A DNA stretch of 64,000 nt from Pustulibacterium marinum (lineage in GTDB: Bacteria > Bacteroidota > Bacteroidia > Flavobacteriales > Flavobacteriaceae), in assembly GCF_900116665.1 (NCBI RefSeq), contig NZ_FPBK01000003.1:24281-88280 (forward strand), in the 5' to 3' direction. The notes below the pieces were generated by a model. It ran no database searches, had not been told where the DNA came from, and saw only the letters and a list, made by a program, of their open reading frames with translations. A program made the position numbers and the translations under genes. Within the stretch, counting starts at the first letter, position 1. Each line of letters begins with the position of its first letter. Positions 42,158-50,369 of the stretch are shown one piece after another.

Positions 42158-44458
42158 TAAACTACAAGTTTCACAGTACAGTTGTTTTATGTTTTCGTTA
42201 CGTAAAGTTTGAAAATCTTTCTGCAACCATTGACACCAGCGCTCTTTATTTTTTGAAATAGCTTTTTGGTGTACTTCATACATTGACAAATCTGGAATGC
42301 TTTCATTAGAGAAATTCAATGTTTGAATGAATATAAACAGTCCGTCTTCGTCTAACAGTTCTTTTTGGTACTTTTCTAAAAGATATGAATTAGTTGCATT
42401 ATAGCTAGACCAATTATTGAAAAATAAAACCAATGCATTGTCATCTTCAGGTGCTAAGGTTCGCGCTTTAAAATAATTCACTATAAAATCAAAAGACTTG
42501 TTAATCCCCTCTCTATCATTTATTTGTCCATAATATTTTAAAAAGCTTAAATGTAAATTAAGCATTAGCTCATCTGAAATACCTTCATAGATCAAGGGTT
42601 CTATTTTACTGGGGTGAATCACTTTTGCTAGTCTTTCTGCAGCTACATCCCAATTGTTTAACAAACGATGACATACCAAACTATACAACTGTAATATATT
42701 GTGTTTTTGATCTGTAGTTAACGTTTCTGAAAAAGATAACCAATGATTCATGTATCTAATAATTTCATACTCATTCCAGGATTCCGTTAAATTGGCTGAA
42801 AAATTGGTTACTAACTCCTTATGCGCTTTTACAAACGGCATTACCTGGGGCTCAAACAATACATTTTTGTTGTAAAGTATAGAATCTGTATACATATGGT
42901 ACAAAGTCTTGTTGGCCAAGGCTACATTTTGTGTTGCTACGGCAGTTCTGAAGTTTTGTGTTGCCAGGGTTTCGAAATTATAGGGATCAAACGTATCTAA
43001 ATTTCCTTTGTAATGGACTACTGCTGTGGCTTTACGTTGCACAAACAACAAAGAATCCCACGGAAAGTTTTGGTCTCTATTGGCTAAAACTTGCTTTAAA
43101 GAATCGTGAGATACTTTTAAGAGTGATTGCCGATCAAAATAATTCAGTTGGAAATCCATTAAATCCCAATGTTCTTTTGCCTCTATATTGAAAGGCACAT
43201 TTTTAAGGTCTAAGATTTTTTGAAGCTGTTTTTGAATATACGCCGCCCTTGCATTTTGCAATTGTATGTTATGAATGGAATCTCCTTCTACAGAACTATA
43301 TGCCTGAATAGCTATCGAATGAATGGGTGTTACAACTTTCGCAATTTTAGGAATATGAATAGGCTTGGTTTGGTTTGCATTAAAATCGTAGTTTATTATT
43401 TGAGATTGAATAATTCCTTCTTTGCGTAATGCAACCGAAGGTTCATCTTTTGTAACTGCTACCACGGGTCTTAAAGAATACTCATCACTAGGAACTTCTG
43501 CCTGATAGATTTCACTACAAGCTTGTCCGTCTTTAATTAAGATTAATGCTGGCGTATAGTCGGCTACATTTAAATTTTCTGGAATAGTGCCCAGTTTTAC
43601 AATCACCCGGTAATCACTTTCAGCTGTATTATGGGTCCACAATTCTTCTTTGTAAACAGGTGGCAGCAAAATACCATCATGAACAGGAGAAACATCTAAC
43701 TGATTTTTAGCACCACAAGCAAATTGATCTCTTTTTAATAAATCTACTGCCAAACCATCTTGTGGATTTTTGATAATTTCTTTAAAATACTCCTTACTAT
43801 GATAATACAATACCACATCTCTGCCCTCTATACGCAATGAATTCCCCATATTCAGGACTAGGTTACCTAGATTGCCAATAGCTTCTTTACAATCATCAGA
43901 AGCCTTTGTTAAACCAAAGTCATCGTCAGACAATTGTCCTGGGATAGTTACTCCTTTGGTTGCAAAAACTTGTGTTGCAAATAGTATCTTTTGTTTTAGG
44001 TTGTACTCAAAACCAAAATCACCAAACTCATATTCAGGATTTACCATGTTGGCATAATGTCCGGGAGAGTCTTTCCAATTTTCAAACATTTGTTTGGCTA
44101 CAGCTTTCAGCTGTGCTTTCTTGTTATTTTTTGTTACTACAGTTATATACAGTACATTTTCACCAACACTAATAAAATCTTTGCCTTTAAAAGTATGTAC
44201 CCTATCAAACGGTGTTTTGTAACCTACCTCACTTTCGGTATGTGTTAGGCTATTGGTACTGCTCATATACTTGCTATGATGCGCGGCAGCCTTTGCCAGT
44301 ATGGGATGAAATGCTAAAGGAGTAGCTCCTTTCTCTTCACGAAGCTGATTCACCAGTTTTGCTAATTCAGCTTTGATAATAGCGGTTTCCTTTTGACAGT
44401 ATTGTGCTTGAATACTGATTGTGAATACACCACAAAGTAGTAGTAATATTTTTTTCAT
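42155..44458 (-). CDS. Exported CAP-domain protein with an OmpA-like middle region
   Basis: 767 residues with a signal peptide (M-K-K-I-L-L-L-L-C-G-V-F-T-I-S-I-Q-A). The CAP/SCP domain (about 25-170) keeps the usual His/Glu set: A-H-H-S-K-Y-M, T-H-T-E-S-E, G-E-N-V and P-G-H-Y-A-N-M-V-N-P. A region near 375-425 (I-A-I-Q-A-Y-S-S-V-E-G-D-S...Q-L-Q-N-A-R-A-A-Y-I) resembles an OmpA-like peptidoglycan-binding fold. The last 350 residues are helical and repeat-like. This fusion is larger than typical bacterial CAP proteins. Function unknown; extracellular or periplasmic location is likely. Confidence 0.78.
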   Translation of the reverse strand: MKKILLLLCGVFTISIQAQYCQKETAIIKAELAKLVNQLREEKGATPLAFHPILAKAAAHHSKYMSSTNSLTHTESEVGYKTPFDRVHTFKGKDFISVGENVLYITVVTKNNKKAQLKAVAKQMFENWKDSPGHYANMVNPEYEFGDFGFEYNLKQKILFATQVFATKGVTIPGQLSDDDFGLTKASDDCKEAIGNLGNLVLNMGNSLRIEGRDVVLYYHSKEYFKEIIKNPQDGLAVDLLKRDQFACGAKNQLDVSPVHDGILLPPVYKEELWTHNTAESDYRVIVKLGTIPENLNVADYTPALILIKDGQACSEIYQAEVPSDEYSLRPVVAVTKDEPSVALRKEGIIQSQIINYDFNANQTKPIHIPKIAKVVTPIHSIAIQAYSSVEGDSIHNIQLQNARAAYIQKQLQKILDLKNVPFNIEAKEHWDLMDFQLNYFDRQSLLKVSHDSLKQVLANRDQNFPWDSLLFVQRKATAVVHYKGNLDTFDPYNFETLATQNFRTAVATQNVALANKTLYHMYTDSILYNKNVLFEPQVMPFVKAHKELVTNFSANLTESWNEYEIIRYMNHWLSFSETLTTDQKHNILQLYSLVCHRLLNNWDVAAERLAKVIHPSKIEPLIYEGISDELMLNLHLSFLKYYGQINDREGINKSFDFIVNYFKARTLAPEDDNALVLFFNNWSSYNATNSYLLEKYQKELLDEDGLFIFIQTLNFSNESIPDLSMYEVHQKAISKNKERWCQWLQKDFQTLRNENIKQLYCETCSL

Positions 44459-44528
44459 ACGATAATGGTTTACTTATATCTTCTATACAACCTTTATGCC
44501 ATAAAAATAAATCTATAAATAAGTGAAT

Positions 44529-44623
44529 CAGTATTTCAGTATTCAGTATTCAGTATTCAGTATTCAGTGTTCAGTATTCAGTGTTCAGTGTTCAGTATTC
44601 AATGTTCAGTGATCGGTGGTCAG
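44529..44623. repeat. Heptamer microsatellite (cagtatt/cagtgtt)
   Basis: About twelve contiguous heptamers from 44537 (cagtatt x4, then mixtures with cagtgtt, ending caatgtt, cagtgat, cggtggt). It lies in the spacer before the CAP gene on the minus strand. A 7-bp period is expected to vary in length by slippage. Confidence 0.9.
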
Positions 44624-44687
44624 ACTTATAGCTTACGATATTCCTATCAAATTTTGTTTTAACTCAGATCTTTGTTGACTATAGTTT

Positions 44688-45377
44688 TTATTTCCAGTTT
44701 CTAAAATCAGTATATAAAAATCCGTTATCAGATAAAATCTGCTTATTATATTCGGTATTACTTCTTTTATCTAGAAAGGTCAAGTTAATATCTACCAAAC
44801 AATTGTGTTTCCTTAAATCGGTTTTTAATGAACGTTCTAACTTTCCATTATTCTCAACAATTTCATAATATCCGACAGGTTTAATAAATTCTAGTGAATC
44901 AAAGCAGTAGTTTAATGTAATTATAAAATTTTCAGAATCAAACTCCCAATAATTACCGGCAGAAACATCTTTAGTTAAAACTGAATTACATATTTTGATA
45001 TAAACGTTAGAAACTTGAACTGAGTCTGAAGCAGATTCTATTCGTACATTTTGAGTAAAACAAATGTCTTCATCATTGATATTCCATTCTTTAATTCCAG
45101 AATAGCCTCTTTTATCACTGAAGACAACATTATGAATCCAATCAGAAATTTCTTTTTCTTCTAAACGGCTAAATTCAATGGATTGACTTTTGCTATAACT
45201 CAAAATACGTTCCGATACATCACTTTCTTTAATTTTTTTGAATTTCACTATTGCATCAGTAGGACTGTTGCAATTGGTTGGTTTTATTCCAATTACTGTT
45301 TTCTCCTTATTAGAATTACATCCTAAAATCAGAAAAGGAATAACAAAAAATAATATCCTAAAAAAAGCTTTATTCAT
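44688..45377 (-). CDS. Lipoprotein, function unknown
   Basis: 229 residues with a lipobox L-I-L-G-C (Cys20) followed by N-S-N-K-E-K. The mature part is mixed alpha/beta with V-K-F-K-K-I-K-E-S-D near the start and a beta-rich rest (W-N-I-N-D-E-D-I-C-F, Y-W-E-F-D-S-E-N-F-I-I-T-L-N-Y-C). AT-rich like its upstream neighbours. A reverse copy of a dispersed repeat separates it from the MBL-fold gene. Confidence 0.65.
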   Translation of the reverse strand: MNKAFFRILFFVIPFLILGCNSNKEKTVIGIKPTNCNSPTDAIVKFKKIKESDVSERILSYSKSQSIEFSRLEEKEISDWIHNVVFSDKRGYSGIKEWNINDEDICFTQNVRIESASDSVQVSNVYIKICNSVLTKDVSAGNYWEFDSENFIITLNYCFDSLEFIKPVGYYEIVENNGKLERSLKTDLRKHNCLVDINLTFLDKRSNTEYNKQILSDNGFLYTDFRNWK

Positions 45378-45463
45378 AGTTTGTTCTTAATTATGACCAA
45401 CGCATTGATAGCTACACCAAAATACAACTTTTACCCACCAAACCCTAAACAATAAAAAAAATT

Positions 45464-45512
45464 GGTGGCTGAGTGCTTTGTGGAATGCAATGGAGCAAAG
45501 TGTATCGAAGCC
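45464..45512 (-). repeat. Dispersed repeat module alpha, reverse copy
   Basis: Minus-strand copy of the module found four times at 49321-50369: on that strand it reads ggcttcgatacactttgctc, then cattgcattccacaaagc, then actcagccacc. It differs from the others at only a few positions. Confidence 0.9.
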
Positions 45513-45559
45513 CTCCAAACTAAATGTTTTTTAACTTAGATGTTTGTTGGCGGTAGTGC

Positions 45560-46519
45560 TTATGAATATTGATGTTCGAAATTACCAGTTCCGTCACTAT
45601 TTATTTCAAATTTTATATTTCCTTTATATCTGGTTGACCAAACATTTCTTGAGTATTGTCTGTAACTATTCGAAGCGTCCGTAGAAGGTTTTTTTCCAAC
45701 TGAAACTATGGTGAATTCAGGATTCATTAATTTAACTGCTGGTTGGTAATAACCACTTTTCCTTCCGTGATGTGATGCGTCTAATACTGTTACGTTTTTA
45801 ATTTCATCTTCGTAATTCTCTACGATGTATTCCCAAGTTTCTTTTTCAGCGTCTCCACCAAATATGAATTTATGACCACCATATTTAATTAGAAGGACAT
45901 AACTCATAATGTTTTTATTGTCTTTGTCTTGAGCAAGTTTTACTAATTCTGGTGTTGGTGACAATACTGTAATATTGTCCTCATTCAAATATTGTCTTTT
46001 GTCTCCAGCGAATGGTCTAATTACTGTAACATCATCAACAGGATTACTATTACTATCTCTAAATTTTTTCAGAAGTTTCCAATCAGCTTTCTGTTTTCTT
46101 GACAATTTGGATTCGTCTAATGTAAAATTGTTTTTAACACACCAAATATTAGCTACTGATTTTTGTTCAAATAGTTCATTCATTCCGGTAAAATGGTCAG
46201 CGTGTGGATGTGTTTGAACAAATCTAAATACTGAAGAATAACCTAAATCATTAATATATTGAATAGGGTCAGTAAGTGACTTTTTAATTCCTGCCTTTTC
46301 CAATAGGTTTTCTGCATCAAACATTCCTAAACTATATCTTAATTGGTCGATTGAGTCCAATCTTGATAAAGATTCGTTTATTAATTCTTGTTTTGTATCA
46401 TTATCAAATTCGGAAGAACGGTTCATATCTATTACCATTAACCTTTTTGTATCTAAAAATTCAATCACGATTGTATCTCCGTGTCCAACATTTAAATGAT
46501 GTACTTTAAGCATATTCAA
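45560..46519 (-). CDS. MBL-fold metallo-hydrolase (ComEC/Rec2-like)
   Basis: 319-residue soluble metallo-beta-lactamase-fold hydrolase. The start of the core is L-N-V-G-H-G-D-T, metal motif T-H-P-H-A-D-H-F-T-G (H-x-H-x-D-H), later G-G-D-A-E-K and D-A-S-H-H-G-R-K-S-G, which together match the stand-alone ComEC-like nuclease or phosphodiesterase group. No signal peptide. Its ATG overlaps the stop of the membrane protein gene (ATGA), so both are made together. In accessory DNA such pairs are often linked to defence, but this is inference. Confidence 0.88.
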   Translation of the reverse strand: MNMLKVHHLNVGHGDTIVIEFLDTKRLMVIDMNRSSEFDNDTKQELINESLSRLDSIDQLRYSLGMFDAENLLEKAGIKKSLTDPIQYINDLGYSSVFRFVQTHPHADHFTGMNELFEQKSVANIWCVKNNFTLDESKLSRKQKADWKLLKKFRDSNSNPVDDVTVIRPFAGDKRQYLNEDNITVLSPTPELVKLAQDKDNKNIMSYVLLIKYGGHKFIFGGDAEKETWEYIVENYEDEIKNVTVLDASHHGRKSGYYQPAVKLMNPEFTIVSVGKKPSTDASNSYRQYSRNVWSTRYKGNIKFEINSDGTGNFEHQYS

Positions 46520-47004
46520 TCTTTATTAGCTTTAATTCTCTTATTTATATATTTCGTTTGCTTTTGGTATGACAACACATACAGGTATACTGTAAATATT
46601 AGTAGAATGAAAGTTGTGTATATTTCAGGTATTTCAATTGCTCTATCTAATTCGCTGTATAATTTGATAATTATTAAGCAAAAACCTAATGAGATAAGTG
46701 TTCTATAGGTATTATTTATCTCCAAAAAAAGATTAATTTTATCATCTTTTTTTGAACAAACAACAAAATCTTTGTAATCTGAAAATTTAACCACCTTACT
46801 CTTTTTTAAAATTTTCTCTATCCATAAAGAGCCTATTCTGCTAATGGTCATTCCAATGAAATAGTAAAGAAAAACACCTAAAACTATATTTTCTACTTGA
46901 AAGTCATAAATAGTCCATTTAGATGCGATAATAACAAAAAGAATTCCTGGAAATAGATAGTTAAAAAGATTATAGCTCGTAATCTTATTTATGATTTCTG
47001 TCAT
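46516..47004 (-). CDS. Membrane partner of the MBL-fold protein
   Basis: 162 residues with four hydrophobic segments (about 14-28, 35-55, 100-115, 128-148), N-terminal F-N-Y-L-F-P-G-I-L-F-V-I, and a basic C-terminus (Y-I-N-K-R-I-K-A-N-K-D). It is translationally coupled to the MBL-fold gene by an ATGA overlap. It begins 41 bp from the attC-like element. No family recognised; a membrane anchor or effector is plausible. Confidence 0.65.
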   Translation of the reverse strand: MTEIINKITSYNLFNYLFPGILFVIIASKWTIYDFQVENIVLGVFLYYFIGMTISRIGSLWIEKILKKSKVVKFSDYKDFVVCSKKDDKINLFLEINNTYRTLISLGFCLIIIKLYSELDRAIEIPEIYTTFILLIFTVYLYVLSYQKQTKYINKRIKANKD

Positions 47005-47044
47005 TTAGTTATTTAGTTTTTTCGCATTACAGGTAACGATTCGT

Positions 47045-47149
47045 ATAACCGCCAGTTACGGGTTTTAAGTTAATGTTTATCTTAAGCACAGACGTTAGCA
47101 ATTCCGAGTGGATACGGGCGTAGTCGAATCCGCCGTAATTGCGGTTATG
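47045..47149. repeat. attC-like imperfect inverted repeat
   Basis: ATAACCGCCAGTTACGG (47045-47061) and the reverse complement of 47133-47149 (ATAACCGCAATTACGG) match in 15 positions with one gap and one change, over a spacer of about 71 bp. The right arm overlaps the stop codon of the Mrr-like gene. Flanking words GTAACGATTCG on the left and CGTTAGC in the interior fit a folded recombination site. No integrase is in view, so the name is by structure only. Confidence 0.55.
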
Positions 47150-48005
47150 CATCTTTGTTGCCACCAGTTTTTATTTCAATTCTCCTAGGTGTTATAGTGG
47201 TCAAAATATTTTCCATTTTCCTTATATTTTTGTTAGATAGTTCGACAGGTGAAAACATAACAATAAAAAATATGAAATCCTCAAATTCCACAAATCCAGT
47301 ATATTCAGAAATTGGATGTTTCTTGTATTTGACCTTTCTTAAAACAACTTTAGAGTCTTTTCTTTTTATTGTATTTAAATATTCGATTTCAACCTCATAA
47401 TTACCTTGTTCAAATTCGCCTTTTTGAATTTTTAATAAGTCGTCAACGGTGTCATCATTTTCTTTTCTGTTCCAAAAGTTTACATACATCCATTCGTCCA
47501 TTTCAACATCAAACTCAGCACCTCTTTGATAAAGCGTAGCTAACCAATTTGGACAACTTCTAGCATCTATAATCCAACCGAATGGTGCAAATAGATCAAC
47601 AGCATTATTTCCAGCAAAGGGCAGAGCATATTCTGTTTGAAATTCCTTTAACTGGTCAAAATTCAAAATATCAAGTTCTATATCAGTCGGGTCATAATAA
47701 GCTCGATTTAAAGCAGTCTGTGAATATCCAACATTCGTAATCAAAAGTCCTTTATGTGCTTCTATGTCATTTAACATAGAGATGTAGTTTTCAACGGTCT
47801 TTACATCTATTTTTTTATTAAAAAACTTTGCATCTATTGCAATTCGCAATCTATTTCCCGCAACATATTGTTCAATTAGAATATCAATTTGTCGGCTTCT
47901 TTTGGAATATCTGCCAATAATTTTCGCATCGAGAGTTATTTCGGCATCTGGATATTCATTTCTGAAAATTTCAAATATTTCCTTTTCGTATTTTTTCCAG
48001 TTCAT
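47145..48005 (-). CDS. Mrr-like restriction endonuclease (PD-(D/E)xK fold)
   Basis: 286 residues. The N-terminal 110 residues form the nuclease: an opening helix W-K-K-Y-E-K-E-I-F, D in R-Q-I-D-I-L-I-E, and the D-A-K of I-A-I-D-A-K-F-F, giving a D...D-x-K active site; V-G-Y-S-Q-T-A-L-N-R-A follows, as in Mrr-like proteins (V-x-x-G-F-x-x-A-x-x-x-A). The C-terminal half (about 140-286) is an unrecognised alpha/beta domain. No methylase is adjacent, so a type IV-like or stand-alone role is more likely. The gene carries a shared leader and ends in an attC-like repeat. Confidence 0.78.
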   Translation of the reverse strand: MNWKKYEKEIFEIFRNEYPDAEITLDAKIIGRYSKRSRQIDILIEQYVAGNRLRIAIDAKFFNKKIDVKTVENYISMLNDIEAHKGLLITNVGYSQTALNRAYYDPTDIELDILNFDQLKEFQTEYALPFAGNNAVDLFAPFGWIIDARSCPNWLATLYQRGAEFDVEMDEWMYVNFWNRKENDDTVDDLLKIQKGEFEQGNYEVEIEYLNTIKRKDSKVVLRKVKYKKHPISEYTGFVEFEDFIFFIVMFSPVELSNKNIRKMENILTTITPRRIEIKTGGNKDA

Positions 48006-48060
48006 TTTTCAAATTGGTGGCAACTCATTTATATCATGAACAAGATATAACTTTTTGTGC
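48006..48060 (-). promoter_or_regulatory. Shared leader element, copy L4
   Basis: Read on the minus strand: AAAAAGTTATATCTTGTT, then GATATAAATGAGTTGCC and CAATTTGAAAA before the start codon. The first half matches L2 (22567-22635) and L3, the second half matches L1 (20530-20578). Confidence 0.72.
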
Positions 48061-48197
48061 AATTTTAAATTTTTATACTCCTATTTTCCTACAACCCCCC
48101 ACTTTTCCCGTTCATCGGCTTTCCTCCACCCAATCCACAGCTACCTCCCAAGGGGTTTTGTCCCAGTTTTGTTCCAGTCTTCCTTGGTAAAATGGCG

Positions 48198-48267
48198 TTT
48201 TCGTAAAGGAAACTCACCGTTTACTGCAACAACACTGCAACAAACACGCAGGGTTGCTTTACGAAAA
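48198..48267. repeat. 11-bp perfect inverted repeat enclosing 11-bp direct repeats
   Basis: TTTTCGTAAAG (48198-48208) and CTTTACGAAAA (48257-48267) are perfect inverted arms. Between them, ctgcaacaaca and ctgcaacaaac (48224-48245) form an 11-bp direct repeat. It may fold as a structured RNA or bind a dimeric protein. Confidence 0.75.
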
Positions 48268-48352
48268 TGTAACAATTGGTCACGTTGGGTACATTTGAGT
48301 ATCACTACGTACTAACGCCCATATAATGGTATCATACTCCACACATGGGTAC

Positions 48353-48392
48353 AGATTGCCACAGATATGCACAAAATTGCACAAATTTGTAA
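48353..48392. repeat. 10-bp phased short repeat
   Basis: Four contiguous 10-bp units: agattgccac, agatatgcac, aaaattgcac, aaatttgtaa. Degenerate but in exact register. Confidence 0.6.
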
Positions 48393-48623
48393 TGCTATTT
48401 CCAACAATTGTTACGAGGAACTGATATTTATCCCCTACCATAACACACTGGTTTTTAGATGAATTATATAGCACATTAACCAAGGCTAAACTCCGTAAAA
48501 CATTAAAAACAAGCAATCTACAAAACCATATTGGACATTTGCATTACAGTTGTGGACACTTCGTTTTTGCTAAAACTTTGATATACTGCATAATACCAAA
48601 AATAAATCGGACACTTTAGTCAC

Positions 48624-48733
48624 GTTCTGTTACCGTTCTGTTACCATCCTGTAAGCGTTCTGTAAGCAAACACTATGCTCCCACTGCTCATCCTGTTACC
48701 AACCTTGTACCAACCTTCTATATACCTTGTACC
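48624..48733. repeat. 11-bp phased array, ten units
   Basis: 110 bp divide exactly into 11-bp units: gttctgttacc x2, atcctgtaagc, gttctgtaagc, two unrelated-looking units (48668-48689), atcctgttacc, aaccttgtacc, aaccttctata, taccttgtacc. Register is kept across the two diverged units, so the array is one structure that has drifted. Confidence 0.82.
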
Positions 48734-48947
48734 ACTCTGTGCTCTTTTCTTTTGAGCTACTCTTACCATTTACTTTTTAGGGTATATACAAACTGTATAT
48801 TGAACATTTCCCTTGAGTTACATCTCAAAGCATCTCCTATAAGTATTTTGTAGTTAAATACCTTCAATGAGCAACAAAATCATGATTAAGAACATGTACA
48901 CTGGTTTACCCACTAGGTATGTTCTAATTATTTATAAGGAAGATTGA

Positions 48948-49082
48948 ATGAAAACAAACGGTTCATTGGATGTTTTCAACCGTTTGATTGAAAAGAAACA
49001 CACGGGTGTTTTGAACAAAACGCACGTGCGTTTATACAAAAACAGACGTCCGTTTTATGAAAAACGGACGTCTGTTTTTATT
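48948..49082. repeat. Array of six CG-centred palindromes at exact 22-bp spacing (copy 2)
   Basis: Cores centred at 48959.5, 48981.5, 49003.5, 49025.5, 49047.5 and 49069.5. In order: AAACGGTT, AACCGTTT, ACACGGGTGT, CACGTG, GACGTC, GACGTC, with A/T-rich flanks. The order is the reverse of copy 1 (19938-20070), so the two arrays are inverted relatives. Only about 60-75% of bases are shared, but core type and spacing are kept. Confidence 0.9.
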
Positions 49083-49223
49083 TTAAGGAACTTTGGAACT
49101 AACAGTAAATAAAAGGTTTATCAAAGCCGTACCTAAAAGTAATAAAAAATATTGGATACATCATCATGCTACACTGTAATCCTGATTTCAATACCCCAAG
49201 AAATTGAATATATAAGGGGCAGT

Positions 49224-50369
49224 ATCTCAACAACAAATCTAAAAATCTAATATACTAACACTCTAAACTACTAGAAGAAACATTCAACATGTATAATTCA
49301 GCATTCAAAATAATAAAAAGCTTCGGTACACTTTGCTCCATTGCATTCCACAAACCACTCAGCCTCCGGAAAAGTAAACAGCTTTCAGTCATTAGCAGTC
49401 AGCCTTTAGCTGATAATTACTTCTCTAGTTATTGTAATAAAAATACATCTGAGTGAAGCTAAATTCCCTTTTTTCAGAATATATCCGAGCAAAGCTCCGA
49501 GATTCAGGAGCGGTTGAGCGACGCGGAGTTTGCCGGATGGTTTTTGATGCTGTGTTAGCAAGCAGCAAAAAATTCCTTAAAAAGGGTGTCGTTTTCTTTG
49601 ATTCGTTTCTTTTGGACAAGCAAAAGAAATGAATAACCCTGAAAGGGTAAAACTTGGCGTTTCCATCAAAACATCATACACTCAAGACCAAAAGCACACG
49701 TTCAAGCATTCAGCTAAAAACAAAAAGATTCCGTGTCACAGCACGGAATCGCATAATGCCTAAGTTTCAATTTTTGAATACACCGTCATCCTGAACTTGT
49801 TTCAGGATCTCACCAACAAATTTAAAAATCTAATATACTAACACTCTAAACTACTAGAAGAAACATTCAAAATAATAAAAAGGCTTCGGTACACTTTGCT
49901 CCATTGCATTTCACAAAGCACTCAGCCACCGAGAGAGCAAAAAGATTCCGTGTCACAGCACAGAATGACGGTTATGTATAGACTCCTAAGAAGGTCACTG
50001 AGTGATTTTCAATACTACGAAGTAAAGGATTGAAAATAGTACCGAAGTGCCGGGGCTTCGGTACACTTTGTTCCATTGCATTCCACAAACCACTCAGCCA
50101 CCGGAAAAGTAAACAGCTTTCAGCCGTTAGCAGACAGCCTTTAGCTGATAGCTGACAGATTCCGTGTCACAGCACGAAATGACAATCGCATAATGCCTAA
50201 ATTTCAATTTTTGAATACACCGTCATCCTGAACTTGTTTCAGGATCTCACTAACAAATCTAAAAATCTAACATACTAACAGTCTAAACTACTAGAAGAAA
50301 CATTCAAAGAAATAAAAGGCTTCGGTACACTTTGCTCCATTGCATTCCCCAAACCACTCAGCCACCGAG
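49224..50369. repeat. Mosaic of dispersed intergenic modules
   Basis: Module alpha (about 50 bp, cttcggtacactttgctcca and onward) occurs at 49321-49370, 49883-49932, 50056-50105 and 50320-50369, always the same way round. Module beta (about 130-150 bp, from gattccgtgtcacagcac to aaacattcaa, with the hairpin word ATCCTGAA-CTTG-TTTCAGGAT inside) is at 49738-49869 and 50158-50308, with a 3' piece at 49224-49288. A third module, agctttcag...tttagctgata, is at 49379-49418 and 50114-50150. The mosaic indicates repeated duplication in place. Confidence 0.88.

Noticed and set aside
47120..47135. tRNA-like words (agtcgaatccgcc) near 47.1 kb
   Set aside because: No cloverleaf or acceptor stem can be built around them; they belong to the attC-like inverted repeat.
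48055..48516. Short frames on both strands (48055-48315 plus, 48280-48516 minus)
   Set aside because: They overlap phased repeats and an inverted repeat, and have no domain or ribosome site.
49425..49619. 64-residue frame on the minus strand, basic and Ser/Arg-rich
   Set aside because: It lies wholly within the repeat mosaic and has no signal, domain or good start region; frames of this kind are common artefacts in such repeats.
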